Assembly: GCA_003116975.1 (NCBI GenBank)
Contig: BGKB01000016.1
Span: forward strand, 313,127 to 377,126
Source: Aurantiochytrium sp. KH105
Lineage: Eukaryota > Sar > Bigyra > Thraustochytrida > Thraustochytriidae
Length of the DNA: 64,000 nucleotides
Direction of reading: 5' to 3'
The translations under genes and the position numbers were made by a program. The notes under the pieces were generated by a model, which saw only the letters and a list, made by a program, of their open reading frames with translations, made no database searches and was not told the DNA's origin. Positions 41,986-52,467 of the stretch are shown one piece after another. Numbering within the stretch: the first letter of the stretch is position 1; each line of letters starts with the position of its first letter.

Positions 41986-42734
41986 CTACAATTGGACGTT
42001 TTGAAGAGCAAGCTCGAGGTCGTCAAGGATAGGCTGAATGGCTGTGTCGAGCTTGGTTGTATCAAAGTGCGAAACAGTGCCGGACTTGGGGCTACTGTAA
42101 AGAGCCAAAATCTAATGTGTGCAAGCAAAATCATGAGTAAATCCGAGACCTGGAGACAAGTGAAGGAGTGACGAAGAAACTCACCTGATTGTCGGCTACC
42201 GCATAGCACGAGAAGACAATGCGGTCGCCTTTGACATGCAAAACAGGGCACTCTGAGACCTGGAGTGTGTTGGCTTTATTGGTCGAAGCGATGTGAGTGT
42301 CACTAAGGCTCTCGATGCGCATGTTTTCTGAGCCCAAGTAAAATGCAATGCGACGTACCAAAGCGGATGGACGCTAGCTGCAGGGCACCAAGAACGTGCA
42401 GGAAAGAGTTGGTGTCATCCGGCTCGGTTTTTGCCGGTTTCTTTCGTTTTTTCTTGTCCCTGCTGGCAACGCTCGTGCCGGGGGCTGCCGAGGCGCCGGG
42501 ATGACGCTGATGCTCGCGTTGGCGTGCAGCGGCCTCTCGCGACTGCAGCAGGTCGTCTGCCTCGCCGAGGTCCTCCCGCGCCCAGTACGCGAGGAGGCGA
42601 CCGTCGGCCGCGGCGAGGCTGATCATGGAGGCGCAGGCCGGCAGTTTGGTCGTGGCCGCGGCGAGCTTTTCGTCCAGGAGCGCGCGCACGGCGGGCGCCA
42701 GCAGCCCGCGCCGCTGGCAGCACGAGGAGCTCAT
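41986..42734 (-). CDS. Roadblock/LC7-like (LAMTOR-type) small protein, multi-exon, one junction doubtful
   Basis: Exon A starts at ATG 42734. The middle exon ends at 42185, and the last exon is 41986-42111 after a clear 73-nt GTGAGT...TTAG intron. The parts read ASMISLAAADGRLLAYWA, a Lys-rich insert, SFLHVLGALQLAS, then ENMRIESLSDTHIAST, VSECPVLHVKGDRIVFSCYA and ILALYSSPKSG, ending LDDLELALQNVQL. The pattern strand-DGRLLA-long helix-strand-strand-helix fits the roadblock fold of Ragulator LAMTOR2-type subunits, though identity is weak. Between exon A and the middle exon either a 31-nt GTACGT...CAG intron (42328-42358) is removed, giving 214 residues, or one base is inserted or missing near 42366, which would instead read SALVRRIAFYLGSENMRIES and give a more natural helix. 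Confidence 0.55.
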
Positions 42735-43605
42735 CGCGACCCGCGGCCGTTGCCAGCAGGCGCTTCGTTTTCGCCTCTGTCTGGCTGGTCACCCTGCGCC
42801 GCAGTGCTCGGCGTCGCGGCGGCGGACCATGGCATGTCGTAGGCCTACTCTGCCAGTGTTATTAGTTGTGTTGTTACTACACGTTGTTATGCGTTATGGC
42901 TCGCTTATGATGATACGTCACGGTCGTGGTGTCTCTCCCTTCGTGCAGCGCGCAGCGAGCAGGCAGGCAAGCAAGACCAACCCCAAGTCCGTGTCCAGCT
43001 TTCCCAGCCTGACATGCCTCGCCTCCGTCGCGTCGATGCCAGGCGCCCAAAGCATCTATTCGTTTGGTGAGCCACCTCATCCCGTCGGCCCTCCGTCACC
43101 ACGTGAGAACGTAGAACCCACGCGCACACCCACCCCCGTGCGCGCCCCGCGCACCCCCGAAGGTAGCCGTCCGCGCGCGCACTGGGGTGTGCGCCCGGTC
43201 GCGGATGACGGCAACCTGGCTCTGCGCGAAAGAAAAGTCGAAGCGAGGCCGGCAAGGAAAGAGCAGGAGAGAGAGAACGCGAGCAAGATTGCAAAGAGAG
43301 CAAGAGAGCAAATGCCGCCCGCCCGAGTCGGCTCGTCTTGCGCGCGCGCGCCTTGCCTGCTCGCCTCCTTCACCCCCCTCCTCCCTGCCTGCCTCCCTCC
43401 CCCCGCCCGCGTCGCCGTCCGCGGCGTGCAGACGCGCAGCGCAGGCCGAGGGCTCCGCAGACGAGGCGCGGGCGGGGAAAGCGGAAGACAGCAGCAGAGA
43501 GAGAGGGACTGCCTGCTGGGGACGGAGAGAAGATAGCCGAGGAGGCGGGAAGCGTCGCCGTGGTCCGCGCGAACTTCTTCCGGAGGCCGCTCTCGGCCGC
43601 GGCTG

Positions 43606-43671
43606 TGCTTGCTTGCCTGCTTGCTTGCTTGCTTGCTTGCTTGCGTGCGTGCGTGCGTGCGTGCGTGCTTG
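43606..43671. repeat. (TGCT)n(TGCG)n tetranucleotide repeat
   Basis: Compound repeat: about seven TGCT-type units then about seven TGCG units. Confidence 0.93.
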
Positions 43672-43811
43672 GCGCTGCTGGGCTTGCTGGCAGGAGGCAG
43701 GGACCCGCTGCAGTTGCGCCGCGAGGAGAAGAGCAGAAGAGCAGCGGCGAGCTGGCTGCGCGGAGCTCGCGAAAGCAAACCCGGAGCGCAGCGGCGGCAG
43801 GCAGCAGAGGA

Positions 43812-43836
43812 GAGCGAGCGAGCGAGCGAGCGAGCG
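43812..43836. repeat. (GAGC)n tetranucleotide repeat
   Basis: Six GAGC units about 40 bp before the reductase ATG. Confidence 0.92.
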
Positions 43837-43876
43837 CAGGGCAGGGCAGCGCAGGGCGAGGCAGGCGAGAGGCAGG

Positions 43877-45265
43877 ATGGCGCTCCGGTTTTGCGTGGTG
43901 GGGTCCGGCCCCGGAGGCATGTACACGGCCAAGTACTTGCTCAAGGCGCTGGGAGACAGGCTGAGCGTGGACGTGGTGGACAAGCTGCCGACGGCGTACG
44001 GACTCGTGCGCTACGGCGTGGCGCCCGACCACCCGGAGGTGAAGTCGGTGAGCAATGACTTTGACGAGGTCATGGCGGACGAGCGCGTGCGGTTCTTCGG
44101 CAACGTGCACGTGGGCAAGGACGTGAGCGTGGACGACCTGCGCGAGGCCTACGACGGCGTCATCTTCGCCTACGGCGCGACCTCGGACAGGCCCCTCGGC
44201 GTGAAAAACGAGGAGGGCACCAAGAACGTCTGGGGCGCGCGCGCCTTTGTCAACTGGTACAATGGCCATCCCGAGATGGCCGAAGTGGCGCCGCCCATGC
44301 TCGATCACGAGTCCGCCGTCATCATCGGTCAGGGCAACGTCGCGCTTGACTGCGCGCGCGTGCTCACCAAGAGCGTCGACGAGCTCGCCAAGACCGACAT
44401 CTCCCGCGCCGCCCTCGAGCTCCTCGCCGAGAGCAAGGTGCGCCGCGTCTCGGTCATTGGCCGAAGGGGCACCGCGCAGGCTGCCTTCACCATCAAGGAA
44501 CTCCGTGAGCAGACCAAGCTCGACGGCGTCGGCTGCGTTATCGACAAGGAAGAGCTCGCGCGGGGCCTCACCGCGGCCTCCCTCGAGGAGATCGCCGGCG
44601 CTCGCGCCACCAAGCGCATCAACGACCTGATCCAGAAGATCGCTGCCGATTCCGAAAAGGCCAAGAAGAAGGAGCGTAACACCTTCCTGCGCTTCCTCCT
44701 CTCCCCCACGGAGATCCTTCGCGACGACACCGATCGTGTCTCGGGCATCGTGCTCCAGCACAACCGCCTCGAAGGCGAGGCCAACGCGCAGCGCGCCGTC
44801 CCGCTCGAGGGCGCCGACCTTGAAACCCTCGATTGCGGCCTGCTTATCCGCTCCATCGGGTACAGGTCAGAGCCCATCCCGGGCGTCCCCTTCAACGACC
44901 GCAAGGCCACGGTCGACAACGACCACGGCCGCGTCGAGGGCGTCAAGGGCCTGTACACGGCTGGCTGGGTCAAGCGCGGACCTTCGGGCATTATTGGCAC
45001 CAACATTACCTGCGCCAAGGACACCGTCGACTCCATTGTGCAGGACGTGGAGAGTGGTACTGTCACGGGCACGGGCCAGCGCACGGGGATTGAGCCCCTG
45101 CTTAAGTCAGAGTCCCCCATTGTGTCTTGGAGCGACTACGAGCGTCTTGACGCGCTCGAGCGCCAGCGCGGCGAGAGCGCAAACCCGCCTGCGGTTCGCG
45201 AGAAGCTTCTCTCCGTATCGTCCATGCTCGAGGCCATGGGCCTGCCTGTCAAACAGTCTCAGTAG
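43877..45265 (+). CDS. FDXR: NADPH:adrenodoxin (ferredoxin) oxidoreductase
   Basis: 462 residues from ATG 43877, single exon. The FAD-binding GSGPGG is at residues 9-14, followed by PTAYGLVRYGVAPDHPEVKS, the family's defining stretch. The NADPH-binding VIIGQGNVALDCARVL is at about 149-164, RRGTAQAAFTIKELRE supplies the 2'-phosphate arginines, and GWVKRGPSGIIGTN is the C-terminal FAD contact. The enzyme passes electrons from NADPH to a mitochondrial [2Fe-2S] ferredoxin for Fe-S cluster, heme A and sterol chemistry. Length equals that of the mature human or yeast (Arh1) enzyme, so the frame from 43877 has no mitochondrial presequence. Either an upstream exon or start supplies one, or targeting is unusual. 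Codons are strongly C/G-ending. Confidence 0.96.
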   Translation: MALRFCVVGSGPGGMYTAKYLLKALGDRLSVDVVDKLPTAYGLVRYGVAPDHPEVKSVSNDFDEVMADERVRFFGNVHVGKDVSVDDLREAYDGVIFAYGATSDRPLGVKNEEGTKNVWGARAFVNWYNGHPEMAEVAPPMLDHESAVIIGQGNVALDCARVLTKSVDELAKTDISRAALELLAESKVRRVSVIGRRGTAQAAFTIKELREQTKLDGVGCVIDKEELARGLTAASLEEIAGARATKRINDLIQKIAADSEKAKKKERNTFLRFLLSPTEILRDDTDRVSGIVLQHNRLEGEANAQRAVPLEGADLETLDCGLLIRSIGYRSEPIPGVPFNDRKATVDNDHGRVEGVKGLYTAGWVKRGPSGIIGTNITCAKDTVDSIVQDVESGTVTGTGQRTGIEPLLKSESPIVSWSDYERLDALERQRGESANPPAVREKLLSVSSMLEAMGLPVKQSQ

Positions 45266-45850
45266 ACGAGATGCTGCTGACGTTTTACACCCTGATTGAT
45301 TTAGCGTTTTTTTTTGTGATAAATTGTCGGCAACGACCAGATCAATACTGTTTGGCTGTTTCGCCCGCCGAGGCCTCCTGTATACACATACAAGCTTGGC
45401 GCCAGGGAGTTGGGACTGCTCTCTTTGCGCAAATACGACAAGTACGAGTACGGGCAGTTGTTATACAGCAAGGGAGACAAAATTCATAAATCTGGGTTCT
45501 GCTCCAGTAACGCCTGCCCTGGGAGTCGCTTGTGCTGGTAGAGCGGGCCGGCGGCGACGACACCACCATCATAACACCGACATCATGAAGATGGAAAATA
45601 GAAAGTAGAAACGTTTGTTCAGGAATAAGGACTGCAAACAAAAATACGAATACGATCGCATAACCTCGGGGCAATTCAGTCAGACGGTTGGGTGAAAGGA
45701 AGACTCTTACCAATCAACCAACGAACTTGAGCCAAGACCAGCTTTCAGAGCGCGTATCACCACCCGCAACAAATGCGTTCATGCGTCAATGTTTGCAGAC
45801 CATGCATTGCATACATTGCATTAGAACATGCATCCACCAACAGGAGCTCA

Positions 45851-45894
<44 letters not shown>

Positions 45895-45959
45895 GCTGTC
45901 AAAGAGACCACACGTACACTAAGACAGCAACACAACGACTAGACAGTAGAGGCGCGTCG
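45266..45959. other. Convergent spacer with (AGC)n repeat
   Basis: 694 bp between the reductase stop and the ARL2BP stop. It contains a trinucleotide run at 45850-45892. No gene or RNA seen. Confidence 0.5.
45850..45892. repeat. (AGC)n microsatellite
   Basis: About 14 AGC units with one TAG interruption. Confidence 0.94.
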
Positions 45960-46523
45960 TCAGCGCATCATGGGCATGGCGCAAAGAATATCCGGGTTTG
46001 ATGCGACGTCCGCAAACGCTGCGTGATGGCTCGACGGCCTGTGAGAAACCATGAGGTCCTTGAACTCGTCAAAGTCTCCGAGACTTAGGAGAATATCAAA
46101 AACATCACCGCAGACCTCATCCTTGCGCTTCTCGCAGGCGATGGCAAACTTATCAAGACGGAAGCCAGGCATGCGGCGCTGTAGACGTGACTCCAAATAG
46201 CCTTCAATGAGGTCAGTGTACTCGTGAAAGAGAGTTGTATACTCGAGTTTGTTTTCTTCCTCATCGGGATCGAAAAGTTCGCAATGATCCTGGCAAAACC
46301 TGGTCTGCATCTCAGCGAAACCGGGCTCCATGATGATGTCCTCGAGAGCACCAACGACTTCGTCAAAGGCATTCTCCTCGGCCGTTCCTCCGCGACCTCG
46401 GCAAATCAAGTGCTCGTCTTCTTCCGCAGTGCCAAACGCGCGGTCGATTTTGCCCTCGTACAATCGCTCATCCTCGACGCGCTCGTCGAGGCTCACGCCT
46501 TTGAATTCGCGGCTCAAGTCCAT
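45960..46523 (-). CDS. ARL2BP: ADP-ribosylation factor-like 2-binding protein (BART domain)
   Basis: 187 residues from ATG 46523 (MDLSREFKG), single exon. The BART domain runs from about residue 52 to 162: FDEVVGALEDIIMEPGFAEM, ENKLEYTTLFHEYTDLIEGY and KDEVCGDVFDILLSLGDFDE, closely following human ARL2BP in order and spacing. The protein binds GTP-loaded ARL2/ARL3 and is needed for ciliary and axonemal structure. It fits with IFT172 in the same window as evidence of cilia. The acidic N-terminal 50 residues are extra compared with the human protein. Confidence 0.94.
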   Translation of the reverse strand: MDLSREFKGVSLDERVEDERLYEGKIDRAFGTAEEDEHLICRGRGGTAEENAFDEVVGALEDIIMEPGFAEMQTRFCQDHCELFDPDEEENKLEYTTLFHEYTDLIEGYLESRLQRRMPGFRLDKFAIACEKRKDEVCGDVFDILLSLGDFDEFKDLMVSHRPSSHHAAFADVASNPDILCAMPMMR

Positions 46524-47106
46524 TTCTCCTTGCAAAATTCGCTCGCTCCTCGCTTAGTTGCTCGCTTGCTCGCTTGCCCGCTTGCCCGCTTGCCCGCTTG
46601 CCCGCTTGCCCGCTTGCTTGCTCCTTTGCTTGCTTGCTTGCTTGTCTACGTCGGTGCTCGTCCGCGTGCTCGGGCTTCGTGCGACTTCTGCTCCTGAGAC
46701 GCACTGGGACAATTTGAGAATGAAGCCTGGGTCATTCTGCAAACTTTGCGGCGTTCATAAGTCCTGCACGCGCGAAACCGTCTCCGCTGGGCAATGTATT
46801 CGTTGTGAGACCTATACAAGAAAACACAGGCAAAGACCAGCTCTCGAGTTCTGACCCTGTTCAGGTCGCCAATACTTGTGACCGTTGAAAGGAAAGAAAA
46901 AATAATTGAACTCGAAAAAAAGAAATGTTGGAGTGCCGTACTCCCAGTCGGACACTCAAACAAAGCTTCTTTCTGCCCGCTTGAGGTATGCTTGCGCAGA
47001 TCGAAGCCTGTTGTCGATTGCATTAGTGGCAATCTCACTGACAAGGCCATTTGAAAAGCACGCAATCATAGCAAACCTGCAAAAGGAAAGAAAAAAAAAA
47101 AGGGAG
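46524..47106. promoter_or_regulatory. Upstream region of ARL2BP with tetranucleotide repeats
   Basis: The GCTT/GCCC repeat block at 46559-46644 lies directly upstream of the ARL2BP start. The rest is AT-richer with no recognisable gene, up to the tRNA. Confidence 0.5.
46559..46644. repeat. (GCTT/GCCC)n tetranucleotide repeat
   Basis: Alternating CGCT, TGCC and TGCT units over about 86 bp immediately upstream of ARL2BP. Confidence 0.9.
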
Positions 47107-47200
47107 TGGACACGAGGGGAATCGAACCCCTGACATCCTGCATGTTGTAGTGTCGGTACACAAATGCGAAGCAGGCGATCTACCACTGATCTACGCGCCC
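47107..47200 (-). tRNA. tRNA-Ala (anticodon CGC) with a 22-nt intron
   Basis: Read on the minus strand from 47200: acceptor GGGCGCG pairing with CGTGTCC (two G-U pairs), D stem GATC/GATC, anticodon stem CCTGC/GCAGG, loop TTCGCAT giving anticodon CGC, T stem AGGGG/CCCCT with loop TTCGATT, discriminator A. The mature length is 72 nt. A 22-nt intron sits at the canonical site one base 3' of the anticodon and contains a GTGT/ACAC hairpin. The box-B sequence GGTTCGATTCC is perfect. Confidence 0.93.
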
Positions 47201-47973
47201 TTGATTGCCGGAATGGCTTCGTTCCTTATAAACCAAGAGGCACCTTGGAAGAGAGTTGTCATTCTTCTTACCTGGAAGAGAGAAATGTGAAGATGGCGCG
47301 AAAAGCATGAGACGGTGTCAGAGTATGCAGTGGAAGCTGTGCAGCGTACTGCATGACGCGGTTTACGTTTATTCCAGATGGGCTGCCTGCTTCTTCGCTC
47401 AATCTTCTCAGAGAGGGAAGGAGCTCGTCTGGCTTGTAATCCGAATTGGCTGGCAAGTACGAACAGTATGACTATAGCTGCTTTACAGGCAGCCGTTCTG
47501 TGAGATTTAGGCAGTCGCAAAGGTATAGATCTTTGTGGTCAAGGCAAGAACTTTTAGTCTTCAAGCGAAGCGCTTCGGATTTAGATCAGCACCTCAGCTG
47601 ATTTTTTGCAGAGAACGTACGAAGTAATTTATGCAATGTTAGAGCACGAGAAGACAACCTACGTACCCGAGACAGACCTCCTCATGGGAGTATACTCTTG
47701 AGCGCATCTACGCTATGCGAATCAATCTGTGTGGGCGCCGAAGTGATTCACTGTCATGTCTGTGAAGGCTCGCGCACTTCCAAAATGAAAGCAAAAGAGC
47801 CCCGACATGTGAATCTAAAACAAAGCATTGAGCTGTTTCGTTTCCTGAAGATCGAGTCATCTGGCTGCGCCATGGATACGGGACAAGATAAAGCTTTGCA
47901 ATAGAGTTGGAATGTGCTCCGAAAGAAGTCCAGTCTCTTATGAATGACTAATGGCCCACCTCATTTCGGTCAA
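47201..47973. other. Spacer between the two inverted tRNA genes
   Basis: 773 bp, AT-rich. The short frames here show no conserved features. I see no gene. Confidence 0.4.
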
Positions 47974-48067
47974 GGGCGCGTAGATCAGTGGTAGATCGCC
48001 TGCTTCGCATTCGTGTTACGACACTACAATATGCAGGATGTCAGGGGTTCGATTCCCCTCGTGTCCA
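47974..48067 (+). tRNA. tRNA-Ala (anticodon CGC) with a 22-nt intron, second copy
   Basis: Mature sequence identical in all arms to the copy at 47107-47200 but on the opposite strand. The 22-nt intron differs at several positions, yet its GTGT/ACAC hairpin is kept. A T-rich stretch begins about 10 nt after the end and would serve as RNA polymerase III terminator. Confidence 0.93.
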
Positions 48068-48348
48068 TTCTCTTTTTTTTGGAAAAAGTTTCAATGTCTT
48101 TTTTTACCCTTTTTTTTTTACTCTTTCTTTTCTTTTTTGGCCACACGCACAGAAACGTGGCCTGGACGGCATGAAATCAGAACAAGGTTTTACTCTAACG
48201 ACATGAAACCTGAACAAGTCTACTACCACTCAAACAACGGGGAATCTAAACAGGTCTACAAGTAGCCTACCGTGAATCAAAGAAGCCTCACAACTCATAT
48301 AGGCCTTGATTGAAAGGCACGGATTTTCGTTAAAAAAATACGTTTCGA
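48068..48348. other. T-rich spacer and start of the duplicated 3' flank
   Basis: T runs follow the tRNA. From about 48241 the sequence (GGAATCTAAACAGG...) matches 56103 onward, marking one edge of the large duplication. It is the 3' flank of the giant gene on the minus strand. Confidence 0.7.
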
Positions 48349-51300
48349 CTAGAATATGCCAAAGATCTTCTTCTTCGTCTTCTTCGGCGGAGGTCTTACG
48401 GAAGCGAGAAGATCGATCTCCTTGCAAATGATTCTGCGTTCATTACGTCCTTGGCCAAAGCGAACCAAATACTTTTGAGCACCTTGCACGCTCACCACGA
48501 CGCCAATCTCATGATGCGAGACGCGAGGGTGCTTTCCTCTGAATTTGACAACCGAGTTAGGCGAGAACTTGTTCGTGCGCGCGAGAGCGCTCGTGGTACG
48601 GGTGGTAGCGCGATAGCGTGAATCCCCTAACGGCGTCTTTTGAGCATTGAGGTGTTTCACAATCTTCATCCGCTCCTCGTACGGTGTCACAATGGATCGC
48701 AAGTCAGCAGCCGTGATGCCCTTGCACTTGCTTACAGTGTCGAAGCCTTTGCTGCACATCTGTCTGTAGTACTTTTGCATGCCAATTTCAGCGAGGCAGT
48801 CAACCAGATCCTCATCATCAGATGGGCTTCCGCCACGAGACCTACTTCGAGACCTGCTTCGAGACTTATACTTCGTGAACGCCTTGATGTACCTGTCGCG
48901 CTCAGCATAACTAAGGCCGATACCAGCAAGGCGGAGGTCTTGTTGCGTGGCATTGGCGCACGCTCGAAGTGTCTTGAATCTCTTCGCCATTGCTGCCATA
49001 TTCTTTTCGGTGGCCCCGGCCCTGCGCATGACCTTGCGGATCTCGGACTCCTCATCGGACGAAGACCCACTACTACTACTGCTAAAGCTACTGCCTCTGC
49101 TCCTGCGCCGCGAACCCTTGGAACGAGAGCGCGACCGGCTCTTCGACTTTGACTTTCGTTTGCTGGCGTGCTCCTGGATATACTTGTTGATCGCGAAGCG
49201 GTCGGTTTGAAAGATGCCCGTGACCTTTTTAAGGGCCAGCATATCTCCTCTGATTCCCTTCTCCACCGTGTACCCGGCGGCGAGGACTTGCTTCAGCTTT
49301 GCGTCCTGCTTGCACGACTTGAGGGCCTTGCGAATGAGTTCCTCGTCGCTCGAGGCACCATCCGATGAGGAGGAGGACCCTCCGCGAGATCGGCCCCGAC
49401 TGCGACTGCGGCTCTTCGACTTGCTTCGACTCGAGGACTTTGCATCCCTGAAGGCAGACAAAATCTTTTCCCGCTGAGAGAACGTGCCAACGCCCATGGT
49501 GCGCAAGTTAGCATGGTTCAAACCCTTGCACTTTTTAATAGTGGTGAAACCCGCCTTGGTAATCGGACCATAGAAGTCCGATTGACCGGCCTTGCGCAGG
49601 ATCGACCTGATCTCGCCCTTATCGTCGCCGCCGTCCGAGGCGCTCGATCCAGACGACGACCCAGACGACACTGACCGTTTACTTCCTCGGGATCGACCAC
49701 GATTTCGGCTCCTGCTGCGACTGCTCTTTTTCGCCTTGTAGCCTTCGAAGGCCTTCACCACGCGCGTACGCTCGGAAAAGGTTCCCTCGCGAACGGCCTC
49801 ACGCACATTCGCGTTAGTGAGTTTCTGACACTTTTTCACAGTATCATACCCATTTTTGATCAGGGGCTTCGCATACTTTTTCAAATTTGCGTCGGCCAGA
49901 ATCTTCTTGATAATCGCGCTTTCGTCGTCTGACGAATCGCTGCCCGACGAGTCCGAAGCCGATGATTCACTGCTGCTCGATGACCCTCTCTTCTTCTTCG
50001 AAGACTTGCTGCTGCTTCGGCTCTTGCTACGGCTCTTGCTGCGGCTCTTCTTCTTCTTCTTCTTCTTCTTTTCCTCGGCCTCTTTGAAGGCTGCCATGAG
50101 CTTAGTCCGGTGACCAAAGAGATTCACGCCAAGACCACGCAGATCCTGATGCTCCAATGCCGCGGCTTTGCGCAGGGTCGTAATCCTTTTCTTCTTGAAT
50201 TCGCTGGACGCCGCTGTTTGATTATTCTCTTTGAGAACGCTCTTAATCTTGTCCCAGTCGTCATCATCTCCACTGCCACTGCTGCTGCTGCTGCTGCTGC
50301 CACTCTCGCTGCTGCTTTCGCTCTTGCTGCTACTGCTGCTGCTGCTGCTGCTGTTGCTGCTGCTGGAGCCAGAGCGTCCTCGCTTGCTACTCTTGCTCTT
50401 GCTCCGCTTCCGGCTGCGGCTGCGACTCTTTGATGTCGACTTCGACTTGCTGCGGCTCTTGCTGCGGCTCTTGCTGCGGCTCTTCTCTGGGAGCTTGACG
50501 TTTCGAAAGCCTTCAATGATCGAGTCCCGCTGTCGAAATTTATCCAAACCCGCCGCCCGGAGATCCGAGTGCGTGACAGACTTGAGCTTTTTCAGCGACA
50601 TCAGCTTGGCCTTCTCAAGAGACTTCCGGGCACCTTCCTGGCCCACCTTCCTCAAAACCTTCTTGATCTTGGCCTTTTCGTCTTCATCTTCCGAGCCGCT
50701 GGAAGAACTCTCGGAAGAAGAGGATCCAGAGCTCGAAGATGACGACGAGGAGGAGGAGGAACGCTTCTTCTTGGACGATTTTGAAGACTTGGACGACCTC
50801 GAGCTCTTGCTCTTGCTACGGCTCTTGCTCCGCTTTTTGGACCCGGGCGGGGGGAGCGACCCGAACGCGTACTTGAGCTTCTCGCGCTCGCTAAATTGCC
50901 AGACACCCAGATCCTTCCACTCGCGATGGTCCATATCCTGGACCTTCTTCAAGGTTGTGAAACCGTCACTCAAGAGCTTCCTGGTGTGCGAATCGGCATC
51001 ATTTTCTTTCATCACCCTTTTAATCGTTGCCACGTCGTCCTCGCTACCTGTCCCACTCGAACTTCCCGACGATGAACTGCTGCTGCCCCCGCGAGACCGT
51101 CCACGCTTGCTGCTCTTCGACTTGCTACGGCTGCGGCTGCGGCGTTTCGACTTGCTGGCCTCCTGAAAGGCCGCGATCAATCGATCACGACTCGAGTAGA
51201 GAGTGATGCCAGCATCGCGCAGATCGGCGTGAGTGAGCTTCTGAAGTTTCTTTAGCGACTTGAAGCCTTTCTTTTCCAATTTCTTCCGCACACTGTCCGC

Positions 51301-52467
51301 CACTTTTTCTCCTTTGTAGACTTTCTTGATCTTTGCTGCCTCGTCATCGGATCCAGAGTCAGAGCTGCTGCTGCTTGCGCTGCTGCTACTGCTGCTCTTG
51401 CTCTTGCTCCGTTTCTTCGACTTGCTGCGACTCCGACTGCGACTCTTGCTTCGCTTCTCCGACATCTTGTCTCGAAGAGCATTCATAATCCGATCGCGCT
51501 CCGAAAACAGATTGATGCCCATGGCGCGCAGCTCGCCATGCGAAAGCTCCTTGCACTTCTTGAACGTTTTGTAGCCCTTCTTGAACAACACCTTGCAATG
51601 CTTCTCGAGACCAAGGTCCGTCAACGCCTTCTTGATCGCGCTCTTGTCATCCCCGCCATCACTGTCGCTGCTCGACGACGAGGAGGAGGACGCTTTCGAT
51701 GACGAACGCTTCTTGGACTTGCTGCGACTCTTACTGCGGCTCTTGCTGCGGCTCTTACTGCGGCTACGGCCAGAACTAGACTTGGCCCCGCCCTTCGATT
51801 CTTTGCACGCAGTATGGACCTTGAAACGGGTGAGCATGGGAATCCCGGCACTCCTCAACTCAAGGTGGCTATTCGCCTTACCTTTGGCCACCGTGAATCC
51901 CTCCTTCAAGGCAGCCTTGAGCTTGTCACTGATGCCCAAGTCCTTGAAGATGCCCTTCAGTATTTCCTCGTCGTTTCCCTCGTCACTACTGCTGCTGTCG
52001 TCCTTGGACGACTTCTTCTTCTTCTTCTTGGATGATGTGGACTTCTTGTCGTCTTCGCTGCTGCTGCTGCCGCTGCTGCTGCTATCGCTGTCGGAGGAGT
52101 CGTCTTTGCTCTTCTTGGAGTCCTTGTACTTTTTCGGATCGGCCTGTTTAAATGCCAGATGAATCTTCGTGCATGCTCCTCGAGGAATGCCCGCTTTGAG
52201 CAGATCGTCGAGGGGTACGTCCCGGCCCTGCTTGATCGTCTTTACCTTGGCCTTTTGCGTCACAGCCTTGTAATGGTCCATTAGTTCATTGTCCTTGAAG
52301 AGAGCCTTGACCGCGTCGCCGCCGCTCGAGCTCTTTTTGCCCTTCTTTTTCGATTTTCGGCTGCTCTTGCTCTTTTTCGACTTTTTCAACGCGTCACTGT
52401 TGCTCGAGCTCGAGCTCGAGCCAGAGCTCGAGCCATCATCTGAGCTGTCGCTTGAGTTATCGTCTGA
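48241..52467. repeat. Segmental duplication copy 1 (partner 56103-60326)
   Basis: About 4.2 kb nearly identical to 56103-60326 at a constant net offset of 7,859 bp near both ends. It covers 3' flank plus the last 12 SAM-like domains and the terminal module of the giant gene. Differences are scattered substitutions and small codon-number changes in Ser or Lys runs. Confidence 0.93.

Larger units (their letters stand above)
42735..43876. promoter_or_regulatory. Divergent spacer before adrenodoxin reductase, with tetranucleotide repeats
   Basis: 1.14 kb holding the promoters of the roadblock-like gene and the reductase. The right half is GC-rich and carries TGCT/TGCG repeats at 43606-43671 and GAGC repeats at 43812-43836. 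The reductase frame stays open through the whole right half but translates to Arg/Ala/Cys low complexity, so I treat it as leader. Confidence 0.5.

Noticed and set aside
43187-43876. N-terminal 230-residue extension of adrenodoxin reductase as annotated coding sequence
   Set aside because: Low-complexity Arg/Ala/Cys sequence built from tetranucleotide repeats; kept only as a possible leader or presequence question.
50231-51166. Leu/Ser/Arg-rich plus-strand frames antisense to the giant genes
   Set aside because: Complement of Ser/Arg/Lys codons gives Leu-rich shadows; the same frames recur in both copies and carry no independent features.
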